Assembly (NCBI GenBank): GCA_964436825.1
Contig: CAYTEO010000013.1
Coordinates: forward strand, 1 to 54,917
From: CAYTEO01 sp964436825
GTDB taxonomy: Bacteria; Krumholzibacteriota; Krumholzibacteriia; LZORAL124-64-63
Direction: 5' to 3'
Length of the DNA stretch: 54,917 nt
Shown here: piece after piece, positions 40,093-48,610 of the stretch
Layout: every line of letters begins with the position of its first letter
Numbering within the stretch: position 1 is the stretch's first letter
Notes under the pieces: generated by a model
What the model was told of the DNA's origin: nothing
Databases searched by the model: none
What the model saw: only the letters and a program-made list of their open reading frames with translations
Program-made: the position numbers and the translations under genes

Positions 40093-42750
40093 TCATTCGC
40101 CGGCCAGGACCGGTTCCCGCTCGGCGTCGCTCGTCCCGTCCGGTGTGGCATGGCCGGCGCCACCGGCCTCCTGTTCGTAGTCGGCCACGGCCAGCGAACG
40201 CGCGAGCTGGATTTCCCGGATCCGCTCCGCGTACCGGCGCGCCGCCGCGCTGAAGGGGACCAGGCAGCGGGGGCAGAACTGGGAACCCGCCAGCTGCTCC
40301 ATCTCCGCCAGGGCGCGCTCCAGGGAGACGGCGGGCCGGTAGGGTCTGCCGTGGAGCATGGCGGTCAGGCCGTCCGCCAGGGCCAGCAGGCGCGATCCCA
40401 CCGGGATGTCCTCCCCGGCCAGCCCGTCCGGGTAGCCGCTGCCGTCGTAGTGCTCGTGGTGGTGGAGGATGATCTCGCCGACGGTCGGCGGCGCCTCCAG
40501 GGCCCGGATCATCTCCAGGCTGCGATGAACGTGCTGCTGGATGATCTCCCACTCCTCCGGCAGCAGCGGTGTCGCCTTGTAGAGGATCTCGTCCGGGACC
40601 TCCGAGAGGCCCAGGTCGTACGCCTGCAGGGCGAAGGCCAGGGCTGCCAGCTCCGCGCGCGGCAGGTGGAGCCGCTGCGCAGCCTCGATGCAGATGTCGT
40701 GACTGATGTCGGCCAGGACGTCGTGACGGGCCCGATGGACGGCCAGCCCCCGGCGCATCGCCTTCAGCAGTTCGCGCACGTCGCGATCGGTCCGCGTGTG
40801 GGCCTCCACGCGCTCGATGATGTAGCCCAGCCGGTCCGCCACACCCTCCAGCAGCAGCAGGTCCCGCTTGTTGAAGGACCGCCCGTCCAGGGGATGGGCC
40901 ACCAGCAGGACCCCGACCACGTCCCCGTCGCGGCGGACGGGGACGCAGAGCAGCGAGCCCTCGCCGACACCGCAGCGGGCCTTCTCGGCCGACCATTCGG
41001 GATCGTCGGCCAGGTTGCGGACATGGACGGGCCGGCCGGTCGCCCAGACGTGGCCGGGGATCCCCTCGCCGCGCAGCAGGCGGCTCTGCTGGACGACGCG
41101 ATCCTGCAGGCCCATGGCCGCCTCGATGAGCAGGTGCTCGCCCTGGGCGTCGGGCATCTCCAGCGCCACGATCCCGGCCTGGGTCATCTCGCCGATCCAG
41201 CGGATCATCTTCTCGGAGAACTCGGGCATCTCGGCGAACACCGTCCGCTGGGGATGCCCCTGCCCCTGGCGGACGACATGGCTGCGGCGCGGCAGCAGCG
41301 CCTGGAAGCGGCTGCCCCGCGGGTGGAGGCTCTCGCCCCAGATGCGGCCGCCGTGGCGCGCCACGATGTCCCGGCAGATGGCCAGGCCCACCCCCTGGCC
41401 GCCATGCTCGCGGGTGGAGGAGCCGTCCACCTGGTAGAAGCGGTCGAAGACGTAGGCCATCTTGCTCTCGGGCACACCGATCCCGGTATCCTCGACGACG
41501 ATCCGCACCGAGGAGAGACCGTCGAAGAGGGCCAGATGGACCTTCCCGCCCTCGGGAGTGAACTTGAAGGCGTTGTCCAGCAGGTGGCGGATCAGCTGCC
41601 TGACCAGGTCGGGATCCACGTCGACACGGATCTCGCTCTGGTCGCAGTGGATGCTGAAATCGATCTTCTTGGCCTCGGCCTGGCTGCGGGCGGACCCTTC
41701 CAGGCCCCGCACCAGGGCCACCAGGTCGGTCTCGTGGCGGTTGAAGGTGATCTGCTCGTTCTCCATCCGCTCGAGGTCGAGCAGGTTGTTCACGATCCCC
41801 GACAGCTTCTCGCTCTCGCCGTGGATGACCTCCAGGAACTCCTGGACCGCGCTGTCGGCCATCCGCTGCCGGCCGTGCAGCAGCGCCTCCGTGTAGGCCT
41901 TGATGGCCGTCAGCGGCGTGCGCAGCTCGTGGCTGACGTTGGCCACGAAGTTGTTCTTCAGGTCGTTGTGGTAGCGCAGCCGGTCGGCGGCGGCCTTCAG
42001 CTCGCGGTTCTGCTTGTGGAGCTGGGAGTAGAGGGCCGCCGAGGCGATGGCCGTGGCGGCCTGCTGGGCGAACAGCTCCAGCATCTCGATCGTGTTCCGG
42101 CTGGGGACCTTGCCGTTGACAGGGTCGTCGACGCTCAGGTAGCCCGTGATCTCGCCCTCGGGCGAGATGAGCGGGACGATGAGCATGTCGCGCTCGTCCC
42201 ACTCGTCCCCACCCACGTCCCGCCGGCCGAGGTTCGTCTCGTAGGCGTTGGCGGCCGCCTCCTCGTACCCGCTGGTCCCGTAGCGGATGTAGTAGCTGTT
42301 GGAGACCTTGAACTGGGGCAGGGTCATCCGCCGGAACTGGCCCAGTGACAGCGGCATGTTGCGCAGGTACTCCTGCCCCTCCTCGTCGACGCCGGCGAAG
42401 GCCTGGGCCTCGAAGACCTTCTCCTGCGGGTCGTAGATCCGCAACAGGACCATCCGGAAGCCCAGGGACTTGCGGACCGACTCGGCGATCTCGGTCAGCA
42501 GGCTGTCGCGGTCCCGGAAGGCGTGGATGCGGGCGGTGATGTGCAGCAGGCTCTCCAGCCCGCGCACCCGCTCCTGCCGTTCCCGCAGGTGGTGGCTGTG
42601 GATCCGCAACCGCAGGACCTGCCAGACCAGTCCGACGGCCAGCAGGACGATGACCCCCAGCAGGGGCCACTGGGCCGCCGTCAGGACGGAGACGCCCGTC
42701 GCCCTCATGCCAGGACAGGCGAGCAACGTGGCAGTGGAGATCGCGGTCAT
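40093..42750 (-). CDS. Membrane GAF-histidine kinase-GAF-HD-GYP hybrid signalling protein
   Basis: An 885-aa fusion. One membrane helix (26-48) is followed by a GAF-like domain (about 70-240) and HisKA (VSHELRTPLTAIK, His274). HATPase_c comes next (N-box about 390-396, DTGIGVP, GGQGVGLAI), then a second GAF (about 510-650) and HD-GYP (about 670-810). In the HD-GYP domain the DGSGYPDGL loop (GYP 772-774), HHHEH (763-767) and LADG are intact. The HD dyad expected in HDIGK reads YDLGL (711-715), losing the metal His and the Lys. It may therefore sense c-di-GMP rather than cut it. A CPRC pair (826-829) lies near the C terminus. The ATG at 42750 has GAGGAG upstream. Confidence 0.9.
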   Translation of the reverse strand: MTAISTATLLACPGMRATGVSVLTAAQWPLLGVIVLLAVGLVWQVLRLRIHSHHLRERQERVRGLESLLHITARIHAFRDRDSLLTEIAESVRKSLGFRMVLLRIYDPQEKVFEAQAFAGVDEEGQEYLRNMPLSLGQFRRMTLPQFKVSNSYYIRYGTSGYEEAAANAYETNLGRRDVGGDEWDERDMLIVPLISPEGEITGYLSVDDPVNGKVPSRNTIEMLELFAQQAATAIASAALYSQLHKQNRELKAAADRLRYHNDLKNNFVANVSHELRTPLTAIKAYTEALLHGRQRMADSAVQEFLEVIHGESEKLSGIVNNLLDLERMENEQITFNRHETDLVALVRGLEGSARSQAEAKKIDFSIHCDQSEIRVDVDPDLVRQLIRHLLDNAFKFTPEGGKVHLALFDGLSSVRIVVEDTGIGVPESKMAYVFDRFYQVDGSSTREHGGQGVGLAICRDIVARHGGRIWGESLHPRGSRFQALLPRRSHVVRQGQGHPQRTVFAEMPEFSEKMIRWIGEMTQAGIVALEMPDAQGEHLLIEAAMGLQDRVVQQSRLLRGEGIPGHVWATGRPVHVRNLADDPEWSAEKARCGVGEGSLLCVPVRRDGDVVGVLLVAHPLDGRSFNKRDLLLLEGVADRLGYIIERVEAHTRTDRDVRELLKAMRRGLAVHRARHDVLADISHDICIEAAQRLHLPRAELAALAFALQAYDLGLSEVPDEILYKATPLLPEEWEIIQQHVHRSLEMIRALEAPPTVGEIILHHHEHYDGSGYPDGLAGEDIPVGSRLLALADGLTAMLHGRPYRPAVSLERALAEMEQLAGSQFCPRCLVPFSAAARRYAERIREIQLARSLAVADYEQEAGGAGHATPDGTSDAEREPVLAGE

Positions 42751-42751
42751 C

Positions 42752-43141
42752 CTATCTCCTCGTCGCGGCACGGGAGGCCAGGAGCTCCCGCACCGATTCC
42801 ATCAGCCGACCGATGACGAACGGCTTGCCGACGAACAGGTCCGCGCCGGCGGCCAGCATCCGCTCCCGCGTCTGCCGGTCGACACGCGCCGTCAGGGCCA
42901 CGATGACCGTCCGCGCGTAGCGCGGGTTGCGCCGTATCAGCCGCGTGGTGTCGATGCCGTCGAGCTTGGGCATCATGATGTCCATGACGATGACGTCGGG
43001 GGCGGTGCCGGTGATCTTGTTCATGCAGTCGATCCCGTCGCCCGCCGTGACGACGTCGAAGCCCTCGTTGCGGAAGGCCTGGGCCAGCAGCCCCGCCAGG
43101 GGACGCTCATCCTCGACGATCAGGACCCTAGGTGTCGTCAT
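42752..43141 (-). CDS. Single-domain response regulator receiver
   Basis: A 129-aa CheY-like receiver: VEDE (9-12), phospho-acceptor Asp54 (VMDIMMP), Thr in VALTARV and Lys in FVGKPF. The ATG at 43141 follows GGAAGAGG and overlaps the upstream GGDEF gene by 14 bp. The kinase gene starts 1 bp after its stop, so the three are translationally coupled. Confidence 0.9.
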   Translation of the reverse strand: MTTPRVLIVEDERPLAGLLAQAFRNEGFDVVTAGDGIDCMNKITGTAPDVIVMDIMMPKLDGIDTTRLIRRNPRYARTVIVALTARVDRQTRERMLAAGADLFVGKPFVIGRLMESVRELLASRAATRR

Positions 43142-44150
43142 CCTCTTCCCGTCCGTTGGCGTGATCGGCGAAGGTGCCCGCGGTGATCGGCGCTTCGACG
43201 CCTGTATCGGCCGGCGTCCGCCGGTCTTGAACGACAATGTCGCCGGGGTGCTGCTTGCCGAACTGCTTCAGCTCCGCCACGGCGGCCAGCAGCCGGCCGG
43301 GATGCCGGAAGCGCCCCTCGCGGTCGACGATCACGACGACCGTCAGCGCCACCGGCGGGAACCGGCGCAGCTGTCCGACCCGGTCCGGCAACTCCAGGTA
43401 TCCCCGGCTCCAGTCCTCCGGATCGTAGAGATAGCGGCGGCGGCGGGAGAACTCCTCGACCAGCCCGTCCGCCAGGGGGCGCGCCTCGTCGGCACCGGTC
43501 AGCACGACATAGTCGTCGCCCCCGATGTGCCCGATGAAGGCGTCGGGCGCCGTCCGGGCGGCGACCTCGGTCAAGGTCTCGGCCAGGGTGGTCAGGACCC
43601 GGTCGCCCCGGCTGTATCCGTAGTAGTCGTTGTAGGCCTTGAAGTTGTCGAGATCGATGTAGAGGTAGCCGAACGGCTTGCCGGTGCGCAGCCTCGCCTC
43701 CAGCTCGTCGGCGATCGCCCGGTTCCCCGGCAACCCCGTCAGCGGGTTGGCGTCTCTCTGTCCCCGGCTGAGGGCCAGCAGGTTCGTGATCCGCAGCAGC
43801 AGCTCCTCGCGGGCGAACGGCTTGACGATGTAGTCGTTCGCCCCGGCGCCCAGCCCCTGCAGGACGTGGCTCTTCTCCCCCTTGGCCGTCAGCATGATGA
43901 CCGGCAGGTGGTGGGTCCGGCCTTCGGCGCGGATCCGTTCGAGGACGGCGTAGCCGTCCATCCCCGGCATCATGACGTCGAGCAGGATGAGATCGGGCAG
44001 CTCCCGCTGCAGGATCGCCAGGGCCTGCGGACCGTCGGCGGCCGACCGGACATCGTAACCGGCCTGTTCCAGTTGGTGGGTCAGGATCGTCCTGATGGAG
44101 GGTTCGTCATCGACGACCAGGATCATCCCCGCATGCAACATCATCACCAT
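43128..44150 (-). CDS. Response regulator with variant GGDEF domain (GGDDY)
   Basis: A 340-aa protein: receiver (9-125; Asp58 in LLDVMMP, Lys110) joined to a GGDEF-fold domain (about 135-300, starting NPLTGLPGNRAI). The active loop reads IGGDDY (209-214) instead of GG(D/E)EF, and no RxxD inhibitory site is visible. Proteins with a GHIGGDD loop form a known subfamily whose cyclase activity is uncertain. It is the first gene of the signalling operon. Several ATG codons cluster at the start (44150, 44144, 44141, 44126); I give the longest. Confidence 0.85.
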   Translation of the reverse strand: MVMMLHAGMILVVDDEPSIRTILTHQLEQAGYDVRSAADGPQALAILQRELPDLILLDVMMPGMDGYAVLERIRAEGRTHHLPVIMLTAKGEKSHVLQGLGAGANDYIVKPFAREELLLRITNLLALSRGQRDANPLTGLPGNRAIADELEARLRTGKPFGYLYIDLDNFKAYNDYYGYSRGDRVLTTLAETLTEVAARTAPDAFIGHIGGDDYVVLTGADEARPLADGLVEEFSRRRRYLYDPEDWSRGYLELPDRVGQLRRFPPVALTVVVIVDREGRFRHPGRLLAAVAELKQFGKQHPGDIVVQDRRTPADTGVEAPITAGTFADHANGREEDDDT

Positions 44151-44203
44151 CCGTGCAAAAGACAGCGCGTCTCCCCCGCGCCGGGCATGTCACGGCATCC
44201 GAG

Positions 44204-44218
44204 GCAAACTCCATGCCA
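44204..44218 (-). promoter_or_regulatory. Sigma-54-like promoter of the signalling operon
   Basis: Minus-strand TGGCATGGAGTTTGC (44218-44204) matches TGGCACG-N4-TTGC with one mismatch in the defined bases and the exact 10-bp GG to GC spacing. Predicted transcription start is near 44193, 43 nt before the first ATG. Confidence 0.5.
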
Positions 44219-44278
44219 TTTGCGGCCACAGGAGACAGTTTGCTACCGGATGGGAAACGACGCGCCGCCTGGACCCCT

Positions 44279-45289
44279 CTATCGCCAGGAGACGATGGGG
44301 CGCCGGGCGAAGCTGTCCAGGGAGAGGGGATCGGTCCGGCCGGCGGCCAGGCGATACGCGCCGGCGCAGGCGATCATCGCCGCGTTGTCGGTGCAGTAGA
44401 CGCGCGCCGGGGGCCGGAAGGCCAGGCCGTGGCGCCGGGCCAGTTCGTCGGTGCGCCGGCGCAGCAGGTCGTTGGCCGCCACCCCGCCGGCCAGGTAGAC
44501 GGCGCGGACCCGGCGGCGGCGGGCGACGCGGAAGAGGCGGTCGGTCAGGCTGGTGACGACCGTCTCGCGCAGGGCGGCGCAGACGTCGGCCACGTCCTGT
44601 TCGGACAAGGGGCGCGGCAGGGTCTCGACCAGGGACCGCACGGCCGTCTTCAGGCCGCTGAAGCTGAACACCGGCCGGGGATCCTTCTGCAACGGCAGCG
44701 GCAGGAGGAAGCGGTGCGGATCGCCCTGCTCCGCCAGCCGGTCGATGACCGGTCCGCCGGGGTAGGGCAGCCCCAGCAGCTGGGCGCTCTTGTCGAAGCA
44801 CTCCCCCGCGGCGTCGTCCAGGGTCCAGCCCAGCCGCTCGTAGCGGCCCACCGCCTCCATGAGGATCAGCTCGGTGTGACCGCCGGAGACGACCAGCACG
44901 ACCGCCGGCAGTTCCAGCGACCCCTCCAGCGCGTTGGCCAGGATGTGCCCCTCGATGTGGTGGATCCCCAGCAGCGGCCGCCGGGCCGCCCAGCAGAGGG
45001 CCTTGGCCGTCGACAAACCCACCAGCAGGGCGCCGATCAGCCCGGGACCCGCGGTGACGGCGATCCCGTCCAGGTCCTCCAGCCGTACCTGCCGTCGCCG
45101 GAGCAGGACCTCGACCAGGGGCAGCAGGTTGACCAGGTGGGCCCGCGAGGCCAGCTCCGGGACGACCCCGCCGAAATGGTCGTGGAGGTCCACCTGGCTG
45201 GAGACGAGGTTCTCCAGGACACCCTCGCGGTCGTCGTAGAGGGCCACGCTCGTGTCGTCGCAGGAGGTCTCGATCCCCAGGATCCTCAT
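44279..45289 (-). CDS. tsaD: tRNA N6-adenosine threonylcarbamoyltransferase TsaD
   Basis: A 336-aa universal enzyme that makes t6A37 in tRNAs reading ANN codons. It begins ILGIETSCDDT and has the metal His pair in IHHIEGH (His111, His115). VSGGHTEL, FSFSGLKTA, and the C-terminal LAGGVAANDLLR and CTDNAAMIA are also present. The ATG at 45289 overlaps the nnr stop (ATGA). Confidence 0.96.
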   Translation of the reverse strand: MRILGIETSCDDTSVALYDDREGVLENLVSSQVDLHDHFGGVVPELASRAHLVNLLPLVEVLLRRRQVRLEDLDGIAVTAGPGLIGALLVGLSTAKALCWAARRPLLGIHHIEGHILANALEGSLELPAVVLVVSGGHTELILMEAVGRYERLGWTLDDAAGECFDKSAQLLGLPYPGGPVIDRLAEQGDPHRFLLPLPLQKDPRPVFSFSGLKTAVRSLVETLPRPLSEQDVADVCAALRETVVTSLTDRLFRVARRRRVRAVYLAGGVAANDLLRRRTDELARRHGLAFRPPARVYCTDNAAMIACAGAYRLAAGRTDPLSLDSFARRPIVSWR

Positions 45290-46878
45290 GCGGGCGCCTC
45301 CCCGTCGCCGGGCGCCGACCGCCGGCGCGCCTCCCACTCCAGCTCGCGCCACGCCTCGCCCAGCGCAGCGGCCACCTCGCCGGCCAGGACGCTACGCCGC
45401 GACCCGCGCTCCGCCGCCAGCGAGCCGGCGCGGCCGTGGAGCCAGCAGCCCAGCCGGGCCGCGTCCCACGCCGACATTCCCTGGGCCAGCAGGCCGCCCA
45501 GCAGGCCGGTCAGCACGTCACCGGTCCCGCCGTGGGCCAGGGCGTCGTTGCCCGTGGGATTGACGTAGCGCCTCCCGTCGGGCGCGGCCACGAGCGTCGG
45601 AGCCCCCTTGGCCACCAGGACCACGCCCCAGCGGGCCGCCAACTCGGGCACCAGCTCCAGGCGACGGGCCGCCAGCTCCGGCGCGTCGATCCCGGCCAAC
45701 CGGGCCAGCTCCCCCGTGTGCGGCGTCAGGACGACCTCCGCCGCGGCGAACGCCGGCTCCCGGCCGGCGCGGACGAAGGCGGACAGACCGTCCGCGTCGA
45801 CGACCAGGGGCCGGTCCAGCTCCTCCAGCCACGGCAGCAGCCAGGCGTCCGTGTCCGGATCGGTCCCCAGGCCCGGACCCACGGCCACGGCGCGCTGTTT
45901 CGCCAGCAGGGCCCCCAGCCGCTCGGCGGACGGCACGACCCCGCCCCCGGGGCCGGTGGGCAGGGGGCGGATCAGCGCCTCGGGCAGCCGGCCCACCGCC
46001 GCGGCGGCATGCTGTTCGGGCAGGGCGACCGAGACCAGCCCGGCGCCGGAGCGCAGGGCGCCGAGGCCGGCCAGCAGGGCGGCGCCGCCGAAGTCGCGGT
46101 GCCCGGCCAGGACCAGGAGCGTCCCGGCCCGGTACTTGTGGGTGTCGCCGGGGCGATCCGGCAGCAGGGAGGCCGCCTCGCCGGGCAACAGGGTCGTCCA
46201 GGGCCCGGCGTGGCGGTCGACGATCCCGGCCGGGAACCCGATGTCCACGACGGCCAGCTCCCCCGCGTGGTCCCGTCCCGGCGGGACGAGCAGGCCGAGC
46301 TTGGGCAGCTGGACGGTGACCGTCAGGTCGGCCCGGACGGCGACCGGATCCACCGCGCCATCGTCCCCCGCGACCCCCGAGGGGATGTCGAGGCTGACGA
46401 CCGGCGCCTCGCAGCCGGCGAAGCAGGCCAGCAGCGGGACGTACTTGGCCGCCACGGGGGTGCGGATCCCGGTGCCGAAGACGGCGTCGACGACCAGGTC
46501 GGCCTCGGCGGAGAGGCGGCGCCAGCGCTCCGCCCACTGCTCCGGCTGTGCCGTCTCCACGCGGACCGCCTCCGGCAGCCGGTCGTGGTTCGTCCGGGCG
46601 TCGGGCGACAACGCCTCCGGGGGCGCCAGCAGCAGGACCGTCACCCGGCAACCCCGCTCGGCCAGGTGGCGGGCGACGACAAGCCCGTCGCCGCCATTGT
46701 TCCCCTTGCCGCAGCAGACGGCCACCGCGGGTGGCGGCGCCGACGCCGGGAACCTCTCCCCGATGATCCGGGCCATGCCGCTGCCGGCCCGCTCCATCAG
46801 CTCCAGCGAGGGGACGTGGCCACCGTCGATCGTCTCGCGGTCGATGGCGGCCATCTGCATCGCGGTCACGACCTTCAC
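45286..46878 (-). CDS. nnr: Bifunctional NAD(P)H-hydrate epimerase/dehydratase
   Basis: A 530-aa fusion that repairs hydrated NAD(P)H. The N-terminal epimerase (YjeF_N, 1-215) has GKGNNGGDGLVVARHL and the catalytic region VVDAVFGTG. The C-terminal ADP/ATP-dependent dehydratase (about 230-515) has GPGLGTD, VVDADGL, LTPHTGELARL and NDALAHGGTGDVLTG. It starts with GTG at 46878 after GGAGGTGA, overlapping the HAD gene stop. Confidence 0.95.
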   Translation of the reverse strand: MKVVTAMQMAAIDRETIDGGHVPSLELMERAGSGMARIIGERFPASAPPPAVAVCCGKGNNGGDGLVVARHLAERGCRVTVLLLAPPEALSPDARTNHDRLPEAVRVETAQPEQWAERWRRLSAEADLVVDAVFGTGIRTPVAAKYVPLLACFAGCEAPVVSLDIPSGVAGDDGAVDPVAVRADLTVTVQLPKLGLLVPPGRDHAGELAVVDIGFPAGIVDRHAGPWTTLLPGEAASLLPDRPGDTHKYRAGTLLVLAGHRDFGGAALLAGLGALRSGAGLVSVALPEQHAAAAVGRLPEALIRPLPTGPGGGVVPSAERLGALLAKQRAVAVGPGLGTDPDTDAWLLPWLEELDRPLVVDADGLSAFVRAGREPAFAAAEVVLTPHTGELARLAGIDAPELAARRLELVPELAARWGVVLVAKGAPTLVAAPDGRRYVNPTGNDALAHGGTGDVLTGLLGGLLAQGMSAWDAARLGCWLHGRAGSLAAERGSRRSVLAGEVAAALGEAWRELEWEARRRSAPGDGEAPA

Positions 46879-47612
46879 GTCTCACCTCCGGCACCGTCGA
46901 GCCTGGCCAGGACGTCCAGCAGCTGGCGCGGGTTGTCGATCTCGAACTGGGCGCCGCTGCTGGTGCGCCGCTCGCGGTCGCTGCTCTGGTAGGTGTCGCC
47001 GTAACGGGCGTAGACGGTATGGAGACCGGCCTCGGCCCCGCCGACGATGTCCCGCTCGGGCCAGTCGCCGACCATGACCGCCTCGTGCGGCGCCACCCCC
47101 AGCCGGTCCAGCGCCATCCGGAACGGGACGGGACTCGGCTTGCGGTGGCCCGTGTCGTCGAAGGTCAGCACGACGTCAAAGATGTGGTGCAGGCCCATGT
47201 AGCAGAGCCTCAGCCACGCCTCGAAGCGGGGCGCATCGCTGACGACCGCCAGCCGGTACCCGTCCTTCAACAGACGATAGAGGGTGTGCATGACGTGGGG
47301 ATAGGGGACCAGCGAGGCCTCGCGGGCCCGCCGGTAGGCGACGACGGCGGCGGCCAGGATCCGATCGTCGACCGCGCCGGTCGTCTCGGTCAGGAAGCGG
47401 TTGAAGACCCGCTGGTGCTCGATCCCCACCTCGTCGTAGATGGCGAAGATGCGCTTGACCACCTCGTCCGAGGTCAGTCCCAGACCGGCGTCGATCATCG
47501 CATCGGCCGCCGCGACGATGGCGGCACGCTTGGCCGCCATGAAGTCGGTCAGCGTGTTGTCCAGGTCGAAGATGACGGCCTTGATGGGGTGGCCTTCCCT
47601 GATACCGGTCAT
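46875..47612 (-). CDS. HAD-superfamily hydrolase (phosphatase)
   Basis: A 245-aa HAD phosphatase: motif I DLDNTLTD (Asp16, Asp18), motif II VVSDAPR, motif III Lys in HRKPSP and motif IV GDWPERD. A helical cap lies at 25-95. It resembles the YjjG/pyrimidine nucleotidase or TIGR02253 group; the substrate is not determined. It is the first gene of an operon with nnr and tsaD. AAGGGAGG precedes the ATG. Confidence 0.88.
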   Translation of the reverse strand: MTGIREGHPIKAVIFDLDNTLTDFMAAKRAAIVAAADAMIDAGLGLTSDEVVKRIFAIYDEVGIEHQRVFNRFLTETTGAVDDRILAAAVVAYRRAREASLVPYPHVMHTLYRLLKDGYRLAVVSDAPRFEAWLRLCYMGLHHIFDVVLTFDDTGHRKPSPVPFRMALDRLGVAPHEAVMVGDWPERDIVGGAEAGLHTVYARYGDTYQSSDRERRTSSGAQFEIDNPRQLLDVLARLDGAGGET

Positions 47613-47645
47613 GGTCCTCCCTTTCGCCCGCGACGGTGTCGTGTC

Positions 47646-47674
47646 ATATTAGTCCCTGGCCGGTGGCGTGCCAA
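47646..47674 (-). promoter_or_regulatory. Sigma-70 promoter of the HAD-nnr-tsaD operon
   Basis: Minus-strand TTGGCA (47674-47669), a 17-bp spacer and TAATAT (47651-47646). Matches are 5 of 6 and 4 of 6. The leader would be about 27 nt. Confidence 0.55.
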
Positions 47675-47730
47675 GACCGGCCCCTCGCCACAAGGATCGC
47701 CGACATTCCCACCGTACCGAGGAGTGGCCG

Positions 47731-48570
47731 TTGTCCCTGCCCTCGACACCTCCGTCGTCCCCGGAAGGCCCCTCCCCGCCGGTCGTCTCCCTCTGGCAAC
47801 GCTGGCGGACCCGGCGGCTCCTGCTGCTGACGCTGCTGCTGCTGGTCGCGGACATGGCGGCCCAGGTCGTCACCTTCCTGGCGACGGGCCGGCTGTTCTG
47901 GGCCGCCGGCGCCGGGGCGGTGTGGACCGTCCTGCTGGCCTGGCTCGTCACGTCCATGGGCGGCGATTCCTTCGCGGCCACCTTCGCCCTGGCCCCGCTG
48001 ACGCGCCGCCGGGCCGCCTGCGTCGCGCTGGCGACGGTGGGAGCCTTCTACCCCATCACCCTGCTGGCCGGCTGGTCAGCGTCCCTCCACCCGCCGGACG
48101 ACACCTGGCTCGCCATGATCCGCGACCAGCTGCCCCGCACGACGGCCGGAACGGTCGTCACCTTCGTCATCGTCGCCGGCCTGGCCCCGGTGGCGGAGGA
48201 GTTCATCTTCCGCGGCCTGCTCTTCCGGATCTGCCGCCGCTGGTGGAACGGGATCGCCGCCGCCATGGTCTCCGGCCTGGTCTTCGGCCTGGCCCACGGT
48301 GAACCCTGGTTCCTGTTCGGGCTGGCCACCCTGGGCCTGCTGCTGGGGATCGTCTTCGAGCTGACAGGAACGCTGGCGGCCCCCCTGCTGATGCACGCCA
48401 TCCACAACGGGATCTCCATCGTCCTGATGTTCCGCAGCGGCCTGCCCGAGGGACCGTTCGAGGCGCCGGAGGTGACGTGGCCCATCCTGCTGGCGTCGCT
48501 CGCCGTCCTGGCGGCCGGGCTGGCGCTGCTGCGCCGGGATGCGCCGGCCGTCCCCTTCCCCGACGCCTGA
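47731..48570 (+). CDS. CPBP-family intramembrane metalloprotease (CAAX protease-like)
   Basis: A 279-aa membrane protein with 6-8 helices. The glutamic motif EEFIFRG (Glu156, Glu157, Arg161), His189 in FGLAHGEPW and HAIHN (222-226) form the Rce1/CPBP active site. Such proteins cleave prenylated or other membrane substrates or mature peptides; the substrate is unknown. I chose TTG at 47731 because GAGGAG lies 6 nt upstream; the frame opens at 47668. Confidence 0.85.
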   Translation: MSLPSTPPSSPEGPSPPVVSLWQRWRTRRLLLLTLLLLVADMAAQVVTFLATGRLFWAAGAGAVWTVLLAWLVTSMGGDSFAATFALAPLTRRRAACVALATVGAFYPITLLAGWSASLHPPDDTWLAMIRDQLPRTTAGTVVTFVIVAGLAPVAEEFIFRGLLFRICRRWWNGIAAAMVSGLVFGLAHGEPWFLFGLATLGLLLGIVFELTGTLAAPLLMHAIHNGISIVLMFRSGLPEGPFEAPEVTWPILLASLAVLAAGLALLRRDAPAVPFPDA

Positions 48571-48610
48571 CCCATCGCCCGGCGCCGGGACCGACCCTTC
48601 CCCGCACCGC

